This document shows, in pieces, positions 36,192-45,869 of a DNA stretch of 64,000 nucleotides. Every line of letters begins with the position of its first letter. The first letter of the stretch is position 1. A model generated the notes under the pieces. It ran no database searches. It had not been told where the DNA came from and was given only the letters and a program-made list of their open reading frames with translations. The DNA is from Segetibacter koreensis DSM 18137 (GTDB lineage Bacteria > Bacteroidota > Bacteroidia > Chitinophagales > Chitinophagaceae). The position numbers and the translations under genes were made by a program. The stretch covers positions 201,647 through 265,646 of the forward strand of contig NZ_KB893326.1 of the NCBI RefSeq assembly GCF_000374045.1, read 5' to 3'.

Positions 36192-38921
36192 ATGAGCAAG
36201 CAATGTAAAGTTAGGTCAAAAAAAATTTTAGCTTTAGCGTTAATTGCTATTGTTTTCTTAATAACAATACAGGCAAGTGCAAAACATAAGTGGAGTAAAC
36301 ATTATTTTCAACCGACTCACACAATCGTAGATACACCTCCACCATCACGTGCTCCAAAAGAAATTGATACAAGTTTAAAAAAAAATCTTACTACTTCCAG
36401 AGACTCATCTGCTATTGATACGACCAAAAAAGATAGTCTTGTGCAGGTTATCGATACTTTTAAAGTAAAAATTTCTAAAGACACTCTTTCTGCTCCGGTT
36501 ACTTATGCTGCTGAGGATAGCGGCGTTCTTATTATACCCACCAAACAATTTATTTTGTATGGAAAAGCTAATGCAAAATACACAGATGTAGAGGTAACGG
36601 CAGCTACCATTCATCTTGACCAGGATAAGCAACTGCTTTCAGCGTACGGCTCAACTGATACAACGGGTAATCCTTTAAATAAACCAAAGCTTGTGCAAGG
36701 CGATATGCAGAGCACAAGCGACTCCATTTTTTATAATACAAGGTCTCAGAAAGGGTTGACTAAAAGTACATATTTGCAACAGGGAGAAATGTATGTGTAT
36801 GCTAATACCATAAAAAAAATAAACGATAATACTATTTATGCCTGGAGAGGGAGGTTTACAACCTGTAATCTTGATACACCGCATTTTGCATTCCGGACAC
36901 GTAAAATGAAGATGATCAGTAATAAGATAGGTGTATCTGGTCCGGCTTTTCCCGAGTTTGAAGGTGTGCCGGTACCGATAGGCATACCTTTTGGCATTTA
37001 TCCGCTAAACCGTGGCAGACATTCAGGTTTTTTGCCTCCGCAGTTTGCTTCAAACGACCAGTATGGGCTGGGGTTGGAGGGTCTGGGATTTTATAAAGTG
37101 CTTAGCGATAATTTTGATGTAACAGCAAGAGGTAACATTTATAGCTACGGAGGCTGGAATTTAAATCTTTCTTCACGCTACCTGAAAAGATACAAGTACA
37201 ACGGAAGCTTGAACCTGGCTATTCAAAATACAAAAATTTTAAATAGTGGGGGGTATTCGAAAGAGGAATTTACAAAGAGCAAAACTTTCATGATAAACTG
37301 GAGTCATACAAGGGATAGCAAGGCCAGGCCGGGATCCACTTTATCTGCTAATGTAAATGCAGGAAGCACTAAGTTTAACAGGTATGTTTCTAATAACGCG
37401 ATTCAGAATTTTCAAAACAGTTTAAGTTCGTCCATTGCTTACAGCAGGGACTGGAATGGCAAATACAACCTTACTATAAGTGCAAATCATAGCCAGAATA
37501 ATAATTTAGGATTAATTAATCTTAATCTTCCGACGGCCAGTTTTAATGTGGTAACTATTTATCCTTTCCAGAAAAAAGAAGCAGTTGGTACACCAAAATG
37601 GTACGAGAAACTTGGCCTTGGCTATACTGGAAATTTTCAAAACCAAATCTCTTTTTATGACTCAGCCTTTAGTATTCGGCGGGTTTTAGACACTGCACAA
37701 TATGGTGCAACACATGTTATTCCCATTACGTTATCATTGCCTCAAATGGGCGCTATTCAACTTGCACCAAGCGTGTCATACGAAGAGCGCTGGTACGGGC
37801 AAAAGATATTGCGTTCGTGGGATACAGGAAGAAGAAAAGTAGATACAAGCATATCGAGAGGTTTATATGCTGCAAGGCAAATGCAGTTTGGTATTTCAGC
37901 CAGTACCCGCATCTTTGGTACCTACCAGTTTGGTAAAACAAGAAAAATTCAGGCCATACGGCATGAAATACGGCCAAATATAAGTCTTAACTACCGGCCT
38001 GATATGCAGCGGAAATATTTTTATAACGTACAAACGGATACTGCAGGAACAATACGACGTTTTTCCCAGTTTGAAGGAGGTGTAATAGGAGCTTTTGGGG
38101 AAGGAAGGTTTGGCGGTATAGGGTTTGGCCTTGACAATACATTAGAGATGAAAGTACGAGACCCGAAAGACACATCTGAAGGTGGCACAAAAAAAGTACG
38201 GCTGCTTGATGGTTTTGGGTTTAATGGCTCTTACAATCTTGTTCCCGGACCCTTAGACAGTTTTCCGTTATCTAATATTAGTATGTATGTTCGAAGCACG
38301 TTATTTGAAAAAATAAACATAACAGCTAATGCTAATCTCGATCCTTACCAGACAGATGCAAGGGGAGTGCGTCATCCAAAGCTTTATATGGCTGGTGATA
38401 AATTTAGACTTGGTAGAATAACCAACGGAAGCATTGCTATTTCCACCTCTCTGCAAAGCAAAAGTAAAGATGGTAAAACGGATAAAGAACGACTTCCTCA
38501 AGATGATTATATGACCCCTGATGAGCAGCAGCGGCAATTGGAATATGTAAGAAGTAATCCCGCCGAGTATACCGATTTCAATATACCGTGGACGTTGCAA
38601 TTATCCTACTCCTTAAGCTTCTCAAACCAGTTATCATATGATTATTCGAAATTGCAGACAAGGGTTTATTCAAACGTAAGTGTTAATGGTGATTTTAGTT
38701 TAACTCCCAGGTGGAAGATCGGTGGAAATTCTTACTTTGATTTTACTACCAAAAAGATACAAACACTGACCATGTTTATAACGCGTGAAATGCATTGTTG
38801 GCAGATGGCCATAAACATAACACCAGTAGGATTGTATCGGTCTTTCAATATTACTATCAATCCAAAGTCAGGAATCTTACGTGACTTGAAAATCAACAGG
38901 TCAAGGTTTTTTTACCAATAA
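36192..38921 (+). CDS. lptD: Outer-membrane LPS assembly protein, LptD-like
   Basis: A 909-residue exported protein (signal about 1-30, MSKQCKVRSKKILALALIAIV). Residues about 125-260 are an OstA-like jellyroll (ILYGKANAKYTDVEVTAATIHLDQDKQLLSAYG). The remainder is a long series of amphipathic beta strands ending in an aromatic residue (SRFFYQ), as for an outer-membrane barrel. Motifs such as VSGPAFPEFEGVPVPIGIPFGIYPL fit Bacteroidota LptD-like proteins that insert lipopolysaccharide into the outer leaflet. It is divergent from an operon of amidases, MCE and OstA-like genes, a sensible envelope-biogenesis cluster. Confidence 0.88.
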   Translation: MSKQCKVRSKKILALALIAIVFLITIQASAKHKWSKHYFQPTHTIVDTPPPSRAPKEIDTSLKKNLTTSRDSSAIDTTKKDSLVQVIDTFKVKISKDTLSAPVTYAAEDSGVLIIPTKQFILYGKANAKYTDVEVTAATIHLDQDKQLLSAYGSTDTTGNPLNKPKLVQGDMQSTSDSIFYNTRSQKGLTKSTYLQQGEMYVYANTIKKINDNTIYAWRGRFTTCNLDTPHFAFRTRKMKMISNKIGVSGPAFPEFEGVPVPIGIPFGIYPLNRGRHSGFLPPQFASNDQYGLGLEGLGFYKVLSDNFDVTARGNIYSYGGWNLNLSSRYLKRYKYNGSLNLAIQNTKILNSGGYSKEEFTKSKTFMINWSHTRDSKARPGSTLSANVNAGSTKFNRYVSNNAIQNFQNSLSSSIAYSRDWNGKYNLTISANHSQNNNLGLINLNLPTASFNVVTIYPFQKKEAVGTPKWYEKLGLGYTGNFQNQISFYDSAFSIRRVLDTAQYGATHVIPITLSLPQMGAIQLAPSVSYEERWYGQKILRSWDTGRRKVDTSISRGLYAARQMQFGISASTRIFGTYQFGKTRKIQAIRHEIRPNISLNYRPDMQRKYFYNVQTDTAGTIRRFSQFEGGVIGAFGEGRFGGIGFGLDNTLEMKVRDPKDTSEGGTKKVRLLDGFGFNGSYNLVPGPLDSFPLSNISMYVRSTLFEKINITANANLDPYQTDARGVRHPKLYMAGDKFRLGRITNGSIAISTSLQSKSKDGKTDKERLPQDDYMTPDEQQRQLEYVRSNPAEYTDFNIPWTLQLSYSLSFSNQLSYDYSKLQTRVYSNVSVNGDFSLTPRWKIGGNSYFDFTTKKIQTLTMFITREMHCWQMAINITPVGLYRSFNITINPKSGILRDLKINRSRFFYQ

Positions 38922-39044
38922 TTTTTTACCAGCTAATAATGCGGGTATTCCTTATACTTACTTAAATCACATCAAGAGGTCGTCAGATAGACCGCATGAA
39001 AGCTAGCGTTATTCATACTTTGACGATCCAGGTCGAAATAATAT

Positions 39045-39299
39045 TTACACCTTTTTTGTTTTTTTTGAAATAATGTAATTTGTCATGTTTTTGACTGTAT
39101 CAATTTTTCCATAGTCTTCTTCCGGTATATCCAGTTCCAGTTGTTCATCAATCGCTACTATAAATTGCAGGTAATCAAAAGAATCTATCTCCAAAGTGTG
39201 CCGTATGTCATCATCTGGCTGTAACTTTTCAGGCTCTGTATCTGGAGCAATTTTTTTTAAAAGCTGAAAAATAAGTTGCCTGATTTCTTGCTCTGTCAT
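39045..39299 (-). CDS. Acyl carrier protein of the E1/E2 cluster
   Basis: An 84-residue acyl carrier protein. The phosphopantetheine attachment site is S40 in LEIDSFDYLQF; the motif is DSFD rather than the DSLD/DSLE of fatty-acid AcpP, so this is probably a specialised carrier. Helix pattern and length fit the family. The gene overlaps the end of the E2 gene by four bases (ATGA), so it is translationally tied to the dehydrogenase complex. What acyl group it carries is not evident. Confidence 0.88.
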   Translation of the reverse strand: MTEQEIRQLIFQLLKKIAPDTEPEKLQPDDDIRHTLEIDSFDYLQFIVAIDEQLELDIPEEDYGKIDTVKNMTNYIISKKTKKV

Positions 39300-40444
39300 A
39301 TTGCTTCCGGGTTTTGAAGAATGTTATTCAATTCTGTAAGGAAACGACTTCCTATATGTCCATCTGTAGCCCGGTGATCGGCCGCCAGTGTTACAGAAAG
39401 TACGGGTCGCACATCCAGCATACCATTTTCTGCCCATGGTTGCTCTGAAATATTTCCAAATCCTACAATTGCAACCTGGGGTGGGTAAATGACTCCAAAA
39501 ACAGTTTCTACACTGCCTTCTCCGAGGTTGGTAACAGTAATGGTAGAATCGCTTAGTTCTGAACTGCGTAATTTCATAACCCTTGCTCTTGGAATAATAT
39601 CAGACAAAGTCGCCATGATTTCATCCACGCTTTTTTTGGCACCATCATGTATTGCCGGTATCATCAAACCTCCTCCACGTAAAGAGATCACAAAACCAAT
39701 ATTAATATCTGCTTTTCGCTGCAAACCATTTTCCCAATATGCATTCAAATCAGGCACAATGGTAAGTGCCTTGGCAGTAGCTTTTAACAGAAGTGCAACT
39801 GGAAGTAAACGATTTTTTAAAGAACGTTGCTTATTAGCTTCAGAAAGCCAGTTAAGTGAATTTCGCATATCGATCTTAGTCTGAAGATAGTAATGAGGAA
39901 TTTCTTTATTCGATTTGCTCATGGCTGCAGCTATCGCCATACGAATAGTTTCAGAAGATGCAGCGCGTTTTACTTCCTGTGGTTTTTCCTTTGCTGCGAT
40001 TGCTTTTTCTACATCTTCTTTTGTAATAACGCCTTCCTCCCCCGTTCCTTTAATGTTGGTTAAATCAATACCCTGATCACTTGCTATCTTTTTTGCTAAA
40101 GGAGAAGCTTTTATTCTTGCAGGAGGAACAACTGCCACTTTTTCTGTCGCTTTGGCCTCAATTATCGGACTAATTTCAGGCTTCTCTTCTTTTACATTTC
40201 CTTGTTCTTTATCAGATAAAATAAGCGCCAGCACTGAGCCTACGGGTACTTTTTCACCTTCTTTGGTTACCAGTTTCTGTATAACGCCTTCATCAAAAAC
40301 TTCAATATCAATCAAACCTTTTTGAGTGTCTACCACAGCAATTATATCACCTCTTTTTACTTTATCACCTGCCTTAACCAGCCATTCAGAAAGCGTTCCA
40401 GCCTCCATATCAGCGCCAAGGCTAGGCATAGTAAATTCAATCAT
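39296..40444 (-). CDS. 2-oxo acid dehydrogenase E2 (dihydrolipoamide acyltransferase)
   Basis: A 382-residue E2 core protein. The single lipoyl domain (1-78) carries the lipoylated K42 in [12 protein letters not shown], a DTQKG variant of the usual ETDKA. The subunit-binding domain is at about 111-148 ([18 protein letters not shown]). The catalytic domain ends with the active-site motif ADHRATDGH (H357). It transfers acyl groups from the E1 thiamine intermediate to CoA. It overlaps the E1beta gene by eight bases and the ACP gene by four. No E3 is encoded nearby, so a shared dihydrolipoamide dehydrogenase must serve it. Confidence 0.93.
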   Translation of the reverse strand: MIEFTMPSLGADMEAGTLSEWLVKAGDKVKRGDIIAVVDTQKGLIDIEVFDEGVIQKLVTKEGEKVPVGSVLALILSDKEQGNVKEEKPEISPIIEAKATEKVAVVPPARIKASPLAKKIASDQGIDLTNIKGTGEEGVITKEDVEKAIAAKEKPQEVKRAASSETIRMAIAAAMSKSNKEIPHYYLQTKIDMRNSLNWLSEANKQRSLKNRLLPVALLLKATAKALTIVPDLNAYWENGLQRKADINIGFVISLRGGGLMIPAIHDGAKKSVDEIMATLSDIIPRARVMKLRSSELSDSTITVTNLGEGSVETVFGVIYPPQVAIVGFGNISEQPWAENGMLDVRPVLSVTLAADHRATDGHIGSRFLTELNNILQNPEAI

Positions 40445-41432
40445 GGTGCAACATTTTTATAACCTTCTTTACAATATCTTCTTTTTGCGGAACACATGCA
40501 TCTTCCAAATGTTTTGGATAAGGAATTGGAACTTCTACACCTCCTAAGCGTTGCACAGGCGAATCCAATTCGTAAAAAGATTTTTCCATAATAAGAGCTG
40601 ATATCTCAGAAGAAATACTAATTGAACGCCACGCGTCTTCTACTAATAAAGCATGATGAGTTTTAGAAACGGAAGTGAAAATGGTTGTTTCATCCAATGG
40701 ACGTAACATACGAATATCAACCACTTCGGCATCAATACCTTTCGCTGCTAAATCTAAGGCTGCCTCCAATGATTTATATACAGCAGCTCCGTAGGTAATG
40801 ATAGAAATATCTTTTCCTTCCTTTCTTATTTTGGCATGTACAAGATCTACCGTTTCAGGGTTTGTTGAAATTTCCGATTCGAGGTTGAGCATGGAAGTGT
40901 ATTCAAAAATGATAACAGGATCAGACTCTTCAAGTGCAGCAAGCAATACTTGCCGGGCGTCTTCGTGTGTACCAACTGATACTATTTTTAATCCTGGAAT
41001 ATGTGCAAACAGAGGTTCCCAACTGTGAGAATGTTGAGCCGCCAACTGACGACCTATCCCTGAACTCATTCTAAGCACTAACGGAACATTTACCTGCCCG
41101 CCTGACATGTGATATAATGTTGCTGCATTATTTACGATCTGGTCCATAGCAAGCAGACCAAAGTTTACGGTCATTACTTCTACAACAGGCCGCATCCCTG
41201 CAATGGCTGCGCCAATGCCTGCACCCACAAAACCCGATTCCGATAAAGGCGTATCCATAATGCGTTCCGGTCCAAACTCTTGTAATAATCCCTTGCTCAC
41301 TGCAAAAGCACCTCCATACCGGCCAACATCTTCACCCATTAGAAAAACCCGTTCATCTTTTTGCAACGCCTGCCGTATGGATTGTTTGAGCGCTTCCCTG
41401 TAGGTAAGCTGTATCGTATTGTTGTTATTCAT
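40437..41432 (-). CDS. 2-oxo acid dehydrogenase E1 beta subunit
   Basis: A 331-residue transketolase-like beta chain of a pyruvate/acetoin-type dehydrogenase. It starts with [18 protein letters not shown] and shows [34 protein letters not shown] and a C-terminal half beginning [20 protein letters not shown]. It pairs with the E1alpha encoded 640 bases upstream; a hemerythrin gene sits between them. Whether the substrate is pyruvate, acetoin or a branched 2-oxo acid cannot be fixed from sequence alone; neighbouring acetate-CoA ligase favours C2 metabolism. Confidence 0.93.
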   Translation of the reverse strand: MNNNNTIQLTYREALKQSIRQALQKDERVFLMGEDVGRYGGAFAVSKGLLQEFGPERIMDTPLSESGFVGAGIGAAIAGMRPVVEVMTVNFGLLAMDQIVNNAATLYHMSGGQVNVPLVLRMSSGIGRQLAAQHSHSWEPLFAHIPGLKIVSVGTHEDARQVLLAALEESDPVIIFEYTSMLNLESEISTNPETVDLVHAKIRKEGKDISIITYGAAVYKSLEAALDLAAKGIDAEVVDIRMLRPLDETTIFTSVSKTHHALLVEDAWRSISISSEISALIMEKSFYELDSPVQRLGGVEVPIPYPKHLEDACVPQKEDIVKKVIKMLHHD

Positions 41433-41508
41433 TAAATTTTTATGCTTATGGATTTAACGCCGACAGAAGTATAGAAAATAACTCAATTTTTTGCTTTCCA
41501 TTTTTCAA

Positions 41509-41985
41509 TTAAGGATAATACTCTTCTTCATTTACTTCTTCCTGCAGCTTTAGCTTTAGATATTCTCCTATTAAAATAGATGTTGGATAAAAGACTTCTT
41601 CTTCGGTTTTCGCATGTTGTTGCAGTCTTTCTGCAAAGTCAATTACTTCGGGGTATAACTCTTCCGTGGCGGCTTTTATTAATTCTTCCAAAGCAGCAAT
41701 TATTTGCTTGTGTTCTGCGAGCATTTTCGGCAGTTCCTGCTTTAACTTATTCGATTCGTCAATAACACCCCTCATTTCACTGGAAATATTTCCTTCGGAC
41801 AACGGTAGCAACAACGCAAGCGGAGGTAGTGCATATTGTTCTTCTTTCACAAAATGAGGATGCAGTAAACGAGCAACTTTTTTTGCCGCCTCACCTGTTT
41901 TGCCGGGTAGATGTGTGGCTGCTTCAAGTGTCTTGTGCAGTTCGTTGTGTTCTTCTTTTATAGAATCTGGGATATTAAGTTTCAT
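41509..41985 (-). CDS. Hemerythrin-like domain protein
   Basis: A 158-residue all-helical protein with the hemerythrin HHE-type ligand pattern: IKEEHNELHKTLE near residue 10, LLHPHFVKEEQYALPP near 50, LAEHKQIIAALEEL near 93, and LQQHAKTEEEVFYP near 127. Such di-iron proteins bind oxygen or NO, or sense redox state. The gene is embedded between the E1alpha and E1beta genes with gaps of about 89 and 76 bases. Location suggests protection or oxygen sensing for the dehydrogenase, but that is inference. Confidence 0.87.
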   Translation of the reverse strand: MKLNIPDSIKEEHNELHKTLEAATHLPGKTGEAAKKVARLLHPHFVKEEQYALPPLALLLPLSEGNISSEMRGVIDESNKLKQELPKMLAEHKQIIAALEELIKAATEELYPEVIDFAERLQQHAKTEEEVFYPTSILIGEYLKLKLQEEVNEEEYYP

Positions 41986-42074
41986 GTGATAAAATGGATT
42001 TGATTATAATTCATACTGTATATATTAATAACATTTTTTAATCAATAATTCAGATTGTGAATATTCATGAATGA

Positions 42075-43079
42075 CTATTTTGTTTTCAGTTCGCTATAAA
42101 CAAATTTTGTCAATTGATCAACCGGTTCCCACGTTCCCTCTTCTGCAAAGTCAACGGATTGCTGCACCAATTCTTCTACTTTGTTTTCTATTTGTGAAAC
42201 GTCATCCCCGGAAATTAGTCCCTCGCTTAGTAATAGCTGTTGAAGTCTTGGGATTGGGTCTTCCCTTTTCCATTGTTCTACTTCTGATTTATCACGATAC
42301 AATTCTGCATCGAACATAGAATGGGCACGAAAACGGTAAGTATTGCATACGAGGAAAAATGGCTTTCCGGTAGTTCGTACTTTTTCTACAGCTTTATGTG
42401 CTGCCTGTTCCACGGCCAGAACGTCCATCCCATTTACAGCGGCAGATTCAACACCGTAAGCTGATCCTTTCCTTTCCAACTCCTGCATAGAATGTGTAAA
42501 CCGTATAGCCGTCCCCATTGCATATAAGTTATTCTCGCAAACTAACAGCAATGGCACTTGCCATAATGCAGCCAAATTCATAACCTCATGAAATTCGCCT
42601 TCTGCAGCTGCCCCTTCGCCAAAAAAACAACAGGTTATATTACCCTTTTTCTGCTTCTTCGAGGCCAGAGCCATGCCTAACGAAAGAGGTAAATGGCCTG
42701 CAACGATAGCATTGCCACCAAAAAAGTTAGCAGTTACATCGAACAAATGCATAGAACCACCACGGCCACGACTGCATCCTTCCTGTTTGCCATACATTTC
42801 AGCCATAATTTTTTTCGGGTCAATTCCCCTAGCAATCGCATGCCCATGTTCACGATAAGTGGATAAAACATACTCTTCTCTCGTTAGTGCTTGCATTACA
42901 CCTACTGCAACCGCCTCTTCGCCTACATATAAATGCAGGAAACCACGAATCTTTCCTTTTGAATAAGCCTCTGCAGACTTTTCTTCAAATCGCCTTATGA
43001 GAAGCATTTGCTGCAAAAGATAAAGACCGTGTGTTCGGTCAACTGTTGCGTGGGTCTCTTGCGGAAGTACTGTTTCCAT
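42075..43079 (-). CDS. pdhA: 2-oxo acid dehydrogenase E1 alpha subunit
   Basis: A 334-residue thiamine-diphosphate-binding alpha chain. The TPP motif runs from GEG (154-156) to NN (183-184) within FFGEGAAAEGEFHEVMNLA and LVCENN. GRGGSMHLFD (near 105) and YRFRAHSMFDAELYR (the phosphorylation-loop region of eukaryotic E1) are also present. With the E1beta encoded downstream it decarboxylates a 2-oxo acid, most likely pyruvate. It starts 9 bases after the acetate-CoA ligase gene, so the two are one transcript. Confidence 0.9.
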   Translation of the reverse strand: METVLPQETHATVDRTHGLYLLQQMLLIRRFEEKSAEAYSKGKIRGFLHLYVGEEAVAVGVMQALTREEYVLSTYREHGHAIARGIDPKKIMAEMYGKQEGCSRGRGGSMHLFDVTANFFGGNAIVAGHLPLSLGMALASKKQKKGNITCCFFGEGAAAEGEFHEVMNLAALWQVPLLLVCENNLYAMGTAIRFTHSMQELERKGSAYGVESAAVNGMDVLAVEQAAHKAVEKVRTTGKPFFLVCNTYRFRAHSMFDAELYRDKSEVEQWKREDPIPRLQQLLLSEGLISGDDVSQIENKVEELVQQSVDFAEEGTWEPVDQLTKFVYSELKTK

Positions 43080-43088
43080 AATTCGTTT

Positions 43089-44834
43089 CTATGGTTGTTC
43101 GAGTGTTGAAAGATCTCCTTCAGGCAGTCCAAGTTCCCTTGCCTTTAATAACCGTCTCAGGATTTTACCGCTTCTTGTTTTTGGTAGTTCATTTACAAAT
43201 GCAAGCTCTTTTGGCGCTACGGCGGGGCCTAATTTCTTACGTGCAAAACCGATAATGTCCATTTGTAAATTTTCGTCGGAAGTAATGCCCGGCTTTAGTA
43301 CGATGAACGCTTTAACTAACTCACCTATAATAGGATCAGGCTTTCCTATTACTGCAGCTTCAGCCACCGACACATGATCCATTAATATACTTTCCACTTC
43401 AAAGGGACCAACCATGTGACCTGAAGTTTTAATAATATCATCGGCTCTGCCAACAAACCAGAAATATCCATCTGAATCTTTTTTGGCCAAATCTCCGGTG
43501 ATGTACCATTCGCCCCGGAAACATTTCTTATAACGCTCTTCATCATGCAGGTACGTTCTGAACATAGAAGGCCACCCTTTTTTTAAAACCAGGTTACCCT
43601 GCTTTCCAGGTTCTTGAATGATACGAAAATCTTTATCCGTTACATCTGCTATTGCAGCTTCAACGCCTGGCAAAGGTTTGCCCATCGAGCCTGGTTTTAC
43701 ATCCATGGAAGGAAAATTTGCGATCATGATTCCTCCCGTTTCCGTTTGCCACCAGTTGTCGAGAATCGGCTTACCAAACATTTTTTCACCCCATAACACT
43801 GCTTCTGCATGTAATGGTTCTCCTACGCTAAGGATCACACGAAGATGCTCCAGATTATATTTTTCCATTGGATAAATATCCATACGCATTAGCCGTCGAA
43901 TAGCAGTGGGTGCTGTGTACCAGATATTCACTTTCTGATCTTCAAGGATAGAATACCAACGAACAGCATCAAAATCTTCTTCATCTATAATACTGGTAAC
44001 TCCATTTACCAGGGGAGCAATAATGCCATAGGAAGTGCCCGTCACCCACCCGGGATCTGCTGTGCACCAGAAAATATCGCCAAAATGAAAATCAAGTACA
44101 TATTTGCCGGTTACATAATGAGTAAGAACAGCTTTATGCACATGCAACGCGCCTTTAGGCATTCCGGTTGTTCCGCTGGTAAAATGAAGAAGAGCAGGGT
44201 CTTCAGGGTTGGTATCTGGAATTATAAAATGTTCTGAGGCCGGTTCCATTAATCGTGGCAGTGATAAAACCTGCTCATTTATATGCTGGCTTGCATCTGT
44301 AAGCAACACATATTTCAATGAAGGCAGACGGTCAAGTATCAATTTCACTTTTTTTTCAAAAAATGAGGTAGTGGTAACCAATACTTTTGCCTCGCCTCGT
44401 GAAAGACGCTGAAAGATTGGCTCGGGACCAAATACAGAAAACAACGGGCAGAACACCGCTACTTTTTTCAAAGCGCCAAGTGCAACTATATATAATTCTG
44501 GTATACGACCTGCAAGAGTAAATACAGCTTCGCCTTTTGAAATATTAAGCGTGTTTAAAACGTTGGCAAAGCGGGAAGTTAACTTTTGCAGATTGCCATA
44601 AGTAATGTTCTTTATTGTTCTGTCTTTACTTATAAAGCGTAAAGCAACTGTGTCTGTCAGTGGACTTTGGGCATGCCTTTCAACTGCTTCATATGCGATA
44701 TTTACACCCCCTTGTAATAGCCCGTCCAGGTTTTCCCTTTCTCTTTCCCAACTGAAAGATGTGTATAATGATTGGTAATCTGTTAAGTTGGGAGGCAAAG
44801 AGAACTGCATATTGTACTGCTTCAATTCCATCAT
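43089..44834 (-). CDS. acsA: Acetate-CoA ligase (AMP-forming), short AcsA type
   Basis: A 581-residue ANL-family enzyme that makes acetyl-CoA from acetate, ATP and CoA. The AMP-binding P-loop is [18 protein letters not shown], followed by WWQTETGG, the hinge region [21 protein letters not shown], and the C-terminal [10 protein letters not shown] with the lysine that is acetylated in regulated AcsA enzymes. At 581 residues it matches the shorter Bacillus-like AcsA class rather than the 650-residue Acs. It leads the dehydrogenase cluster and has an Fnr-like box about 70 bases upstream. Both this enzyme and the E1/E2 set yield acetyl-CoA. Confidence 0.9.
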   Translation of the reverse strand: MMELKQYNMQFSLPPNLTDYQSLYTSFSWERERENLDGLLQGGVNIAYEAVERHAQSPLTDTVALRFISKDRTIKNITYGNLQKLTSRFANVLNTLNISKGEAVFTLAGRIPELYIVALGALKKVAVFCPLFSVFGPEPIFQRLSRGEAKVLVTTTSFFEKKVKLILDRLPSLKYVLLTDASQHINEQVLSLPRLMEPASEHFIIPDTNPEDPALLHFTSGTTGMPKGALHVHKAVLTHYVTGKYVLDFHFGDIFWCTADPGWVTGTSYGIIAPLVNGVTSIIDEEDFDAVRWYSILEDQKVNIWYTAPTAIRRLMRMDIYPMEKYNLEHLRVILSVGEPLHAEAVLWGEKMFGKPILDNWWQTETGGIMIANFPSMDVKPGSMGKPLPGVEAAIADVTDKDFRIIQEPGKQGNLVLKKGWPSMFRTYLHDEERYKKCFRGEWYITGDLAKKDSDGYFWFVGRADDIIKTSGHMVGPFEVESILMDHVSVAEAAVIGKPDPIIGELVKAFIVLKPGITSDENLQMDIIGFARKKLGPAVAPKELAFVNELPKTRSGKILRRLLKARELGLPEGDLSTLEQP

Positions 44835-45152
44835 TTATAGAATTAACTTAAAGTTACCTATGACGCTGGCTATAAATTATGACAGTAATCACAGCTTATC
44901 CTGATCATAATCAAGGCTTATTTTTAGATGTAGGAGGAGCAGTCAAAAAAGTATTTTGAAAGTGATGAGGAAAATATTTAGGAAAGCAATGTTGTAAAAG
45001 TGATTGTAACCTTTCACTAACGCGCTACTAAGCAGTATTGGTTAGAGATGAGGTAGCCTATATATTTAGATTAGAAGCTGTGTTCAGTTCCCAAACGATC
45101 GAGTAAAATTATAATCGTATTGATGGATGCAGGTAGCAAATAATTAAATTAA
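44835..45152. other. 318-base gap carrying the acsA promoter region
   Basis: No gene is seen. Besides the Fnr-like site at 44901-44914, minus-strand TAATTTAT (44872-44879) is a partial match to the -7 consensus at a distance that would place the site about 40 bases upstream of the start of transcription. Confidence 0.45.
44901..44914. promoter_or_regulatory. Fnr-like palindrome upstream of acsA
   Basis: CTGAT-CATA-ATCAA matches the classical Fnr consensus TTGAT-N4-ATCAA at nine of ten positions. It lies 67-80 bases upstream of the acsA start codon. A Crp/Fnr-family regulator is the natural reader; none is encoded in this window. Confidence 0.5.
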
Positions 45153-45827
45153 CTATTTGGTGTTATAGTCAGGATGTATTTCCTTTTGGCCGTTATGCCT
45201 TTCTTTTTTCCATTTTTCCATGAATTCGAGTGCTTGTGCATCAGTTAGGTTATAAAAAGTATTATATGCCTGTGATACGGCATGATAAAAAGAAGGAGTC
45301 TCTAAAATAACAACTTCATCCACTTCTTTAAGCAATTCTTTTTTCTTTTCTATTCCTGCAACGGGTGCAGCTACTACAATCTTTCCTGCCTCTTGTTTCT
45401 TACACATATGAATGGCCGCATATAAAGTAGCGCCTGTAGCTATTCCGTCATCAACCAGAATTACGGTTTTATCTTTTAGCACAGGAAGAGGTTCTCCTTT
45501 TCTTAAAATTTCAATTCTTCTTTCAATTTCCTTTTTTTGTTGCTCTGCCAGTTCATTAATAGTATCCTGTGATAATTCCAGTTTAGCATATTTATTTAAA
45601 TAAACTGTTCCATCTTCAGCAACAGCTCCAATAGCATATTCCGGGTTGGCGGGATGTCCGAGTTTTCGGGAAACTAAAAGAGAGAAATCTGCATTTAAAT
45701 GCATAGCAACATAAAAAGCAGTTTCGGCTCCACCTCGTGGTATTCCTAATACAATAGCATCTGTGTTTCTATATTTTTCCAATGCTTTGGCTAGTTGCAG
45801 CGCTGCATCTTTTCTGTCTTTAAACAT
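45153..45827 (-). CDS. Phosphoribosyltransferase domain protein
   Basis: A 224-residue cytosolic protein with a type I phosphoribosyltransferase fold. The PRPP-binding loop is VILVDDGIATGAT (about 122-134). It starts with FKDRKDAALQLAKALEKY and has VLGIPRGGAETAFYVA near 26-41, the pattern of stand-alone predicted phosphoribosyltransferases often found with stress genes. The acceptor base is unknown. It lies 42 bases downstream of the CapA-like gene on the same strand and probably shares its transcript. Confidence 0.87.
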   Translation of the reverse strand: MFKDRKDAALQLAKALEKYRNTDAIVLGIPRGGAETAFYVAMHLNADFSLLVSRKLGHPANPEYAIGAVAEDGTVYLNKYAKLELSQDTINELAEQQKKEIERRIEILRKGEPLPVLKDKTVILVDDGIATGATLYAAIHMCKKQEAGKIVVAAPVAGIEKKKELLKEVDEVVILETPSFYHAVSQAYNTFYNLTDAQALEFMEKWKKERHNGQKEIHPDYNTK

Positions 45828-45869
45828 AACTTTTGGTTTTGAGTTAAAACATAATTTTCATAGTGTTTT

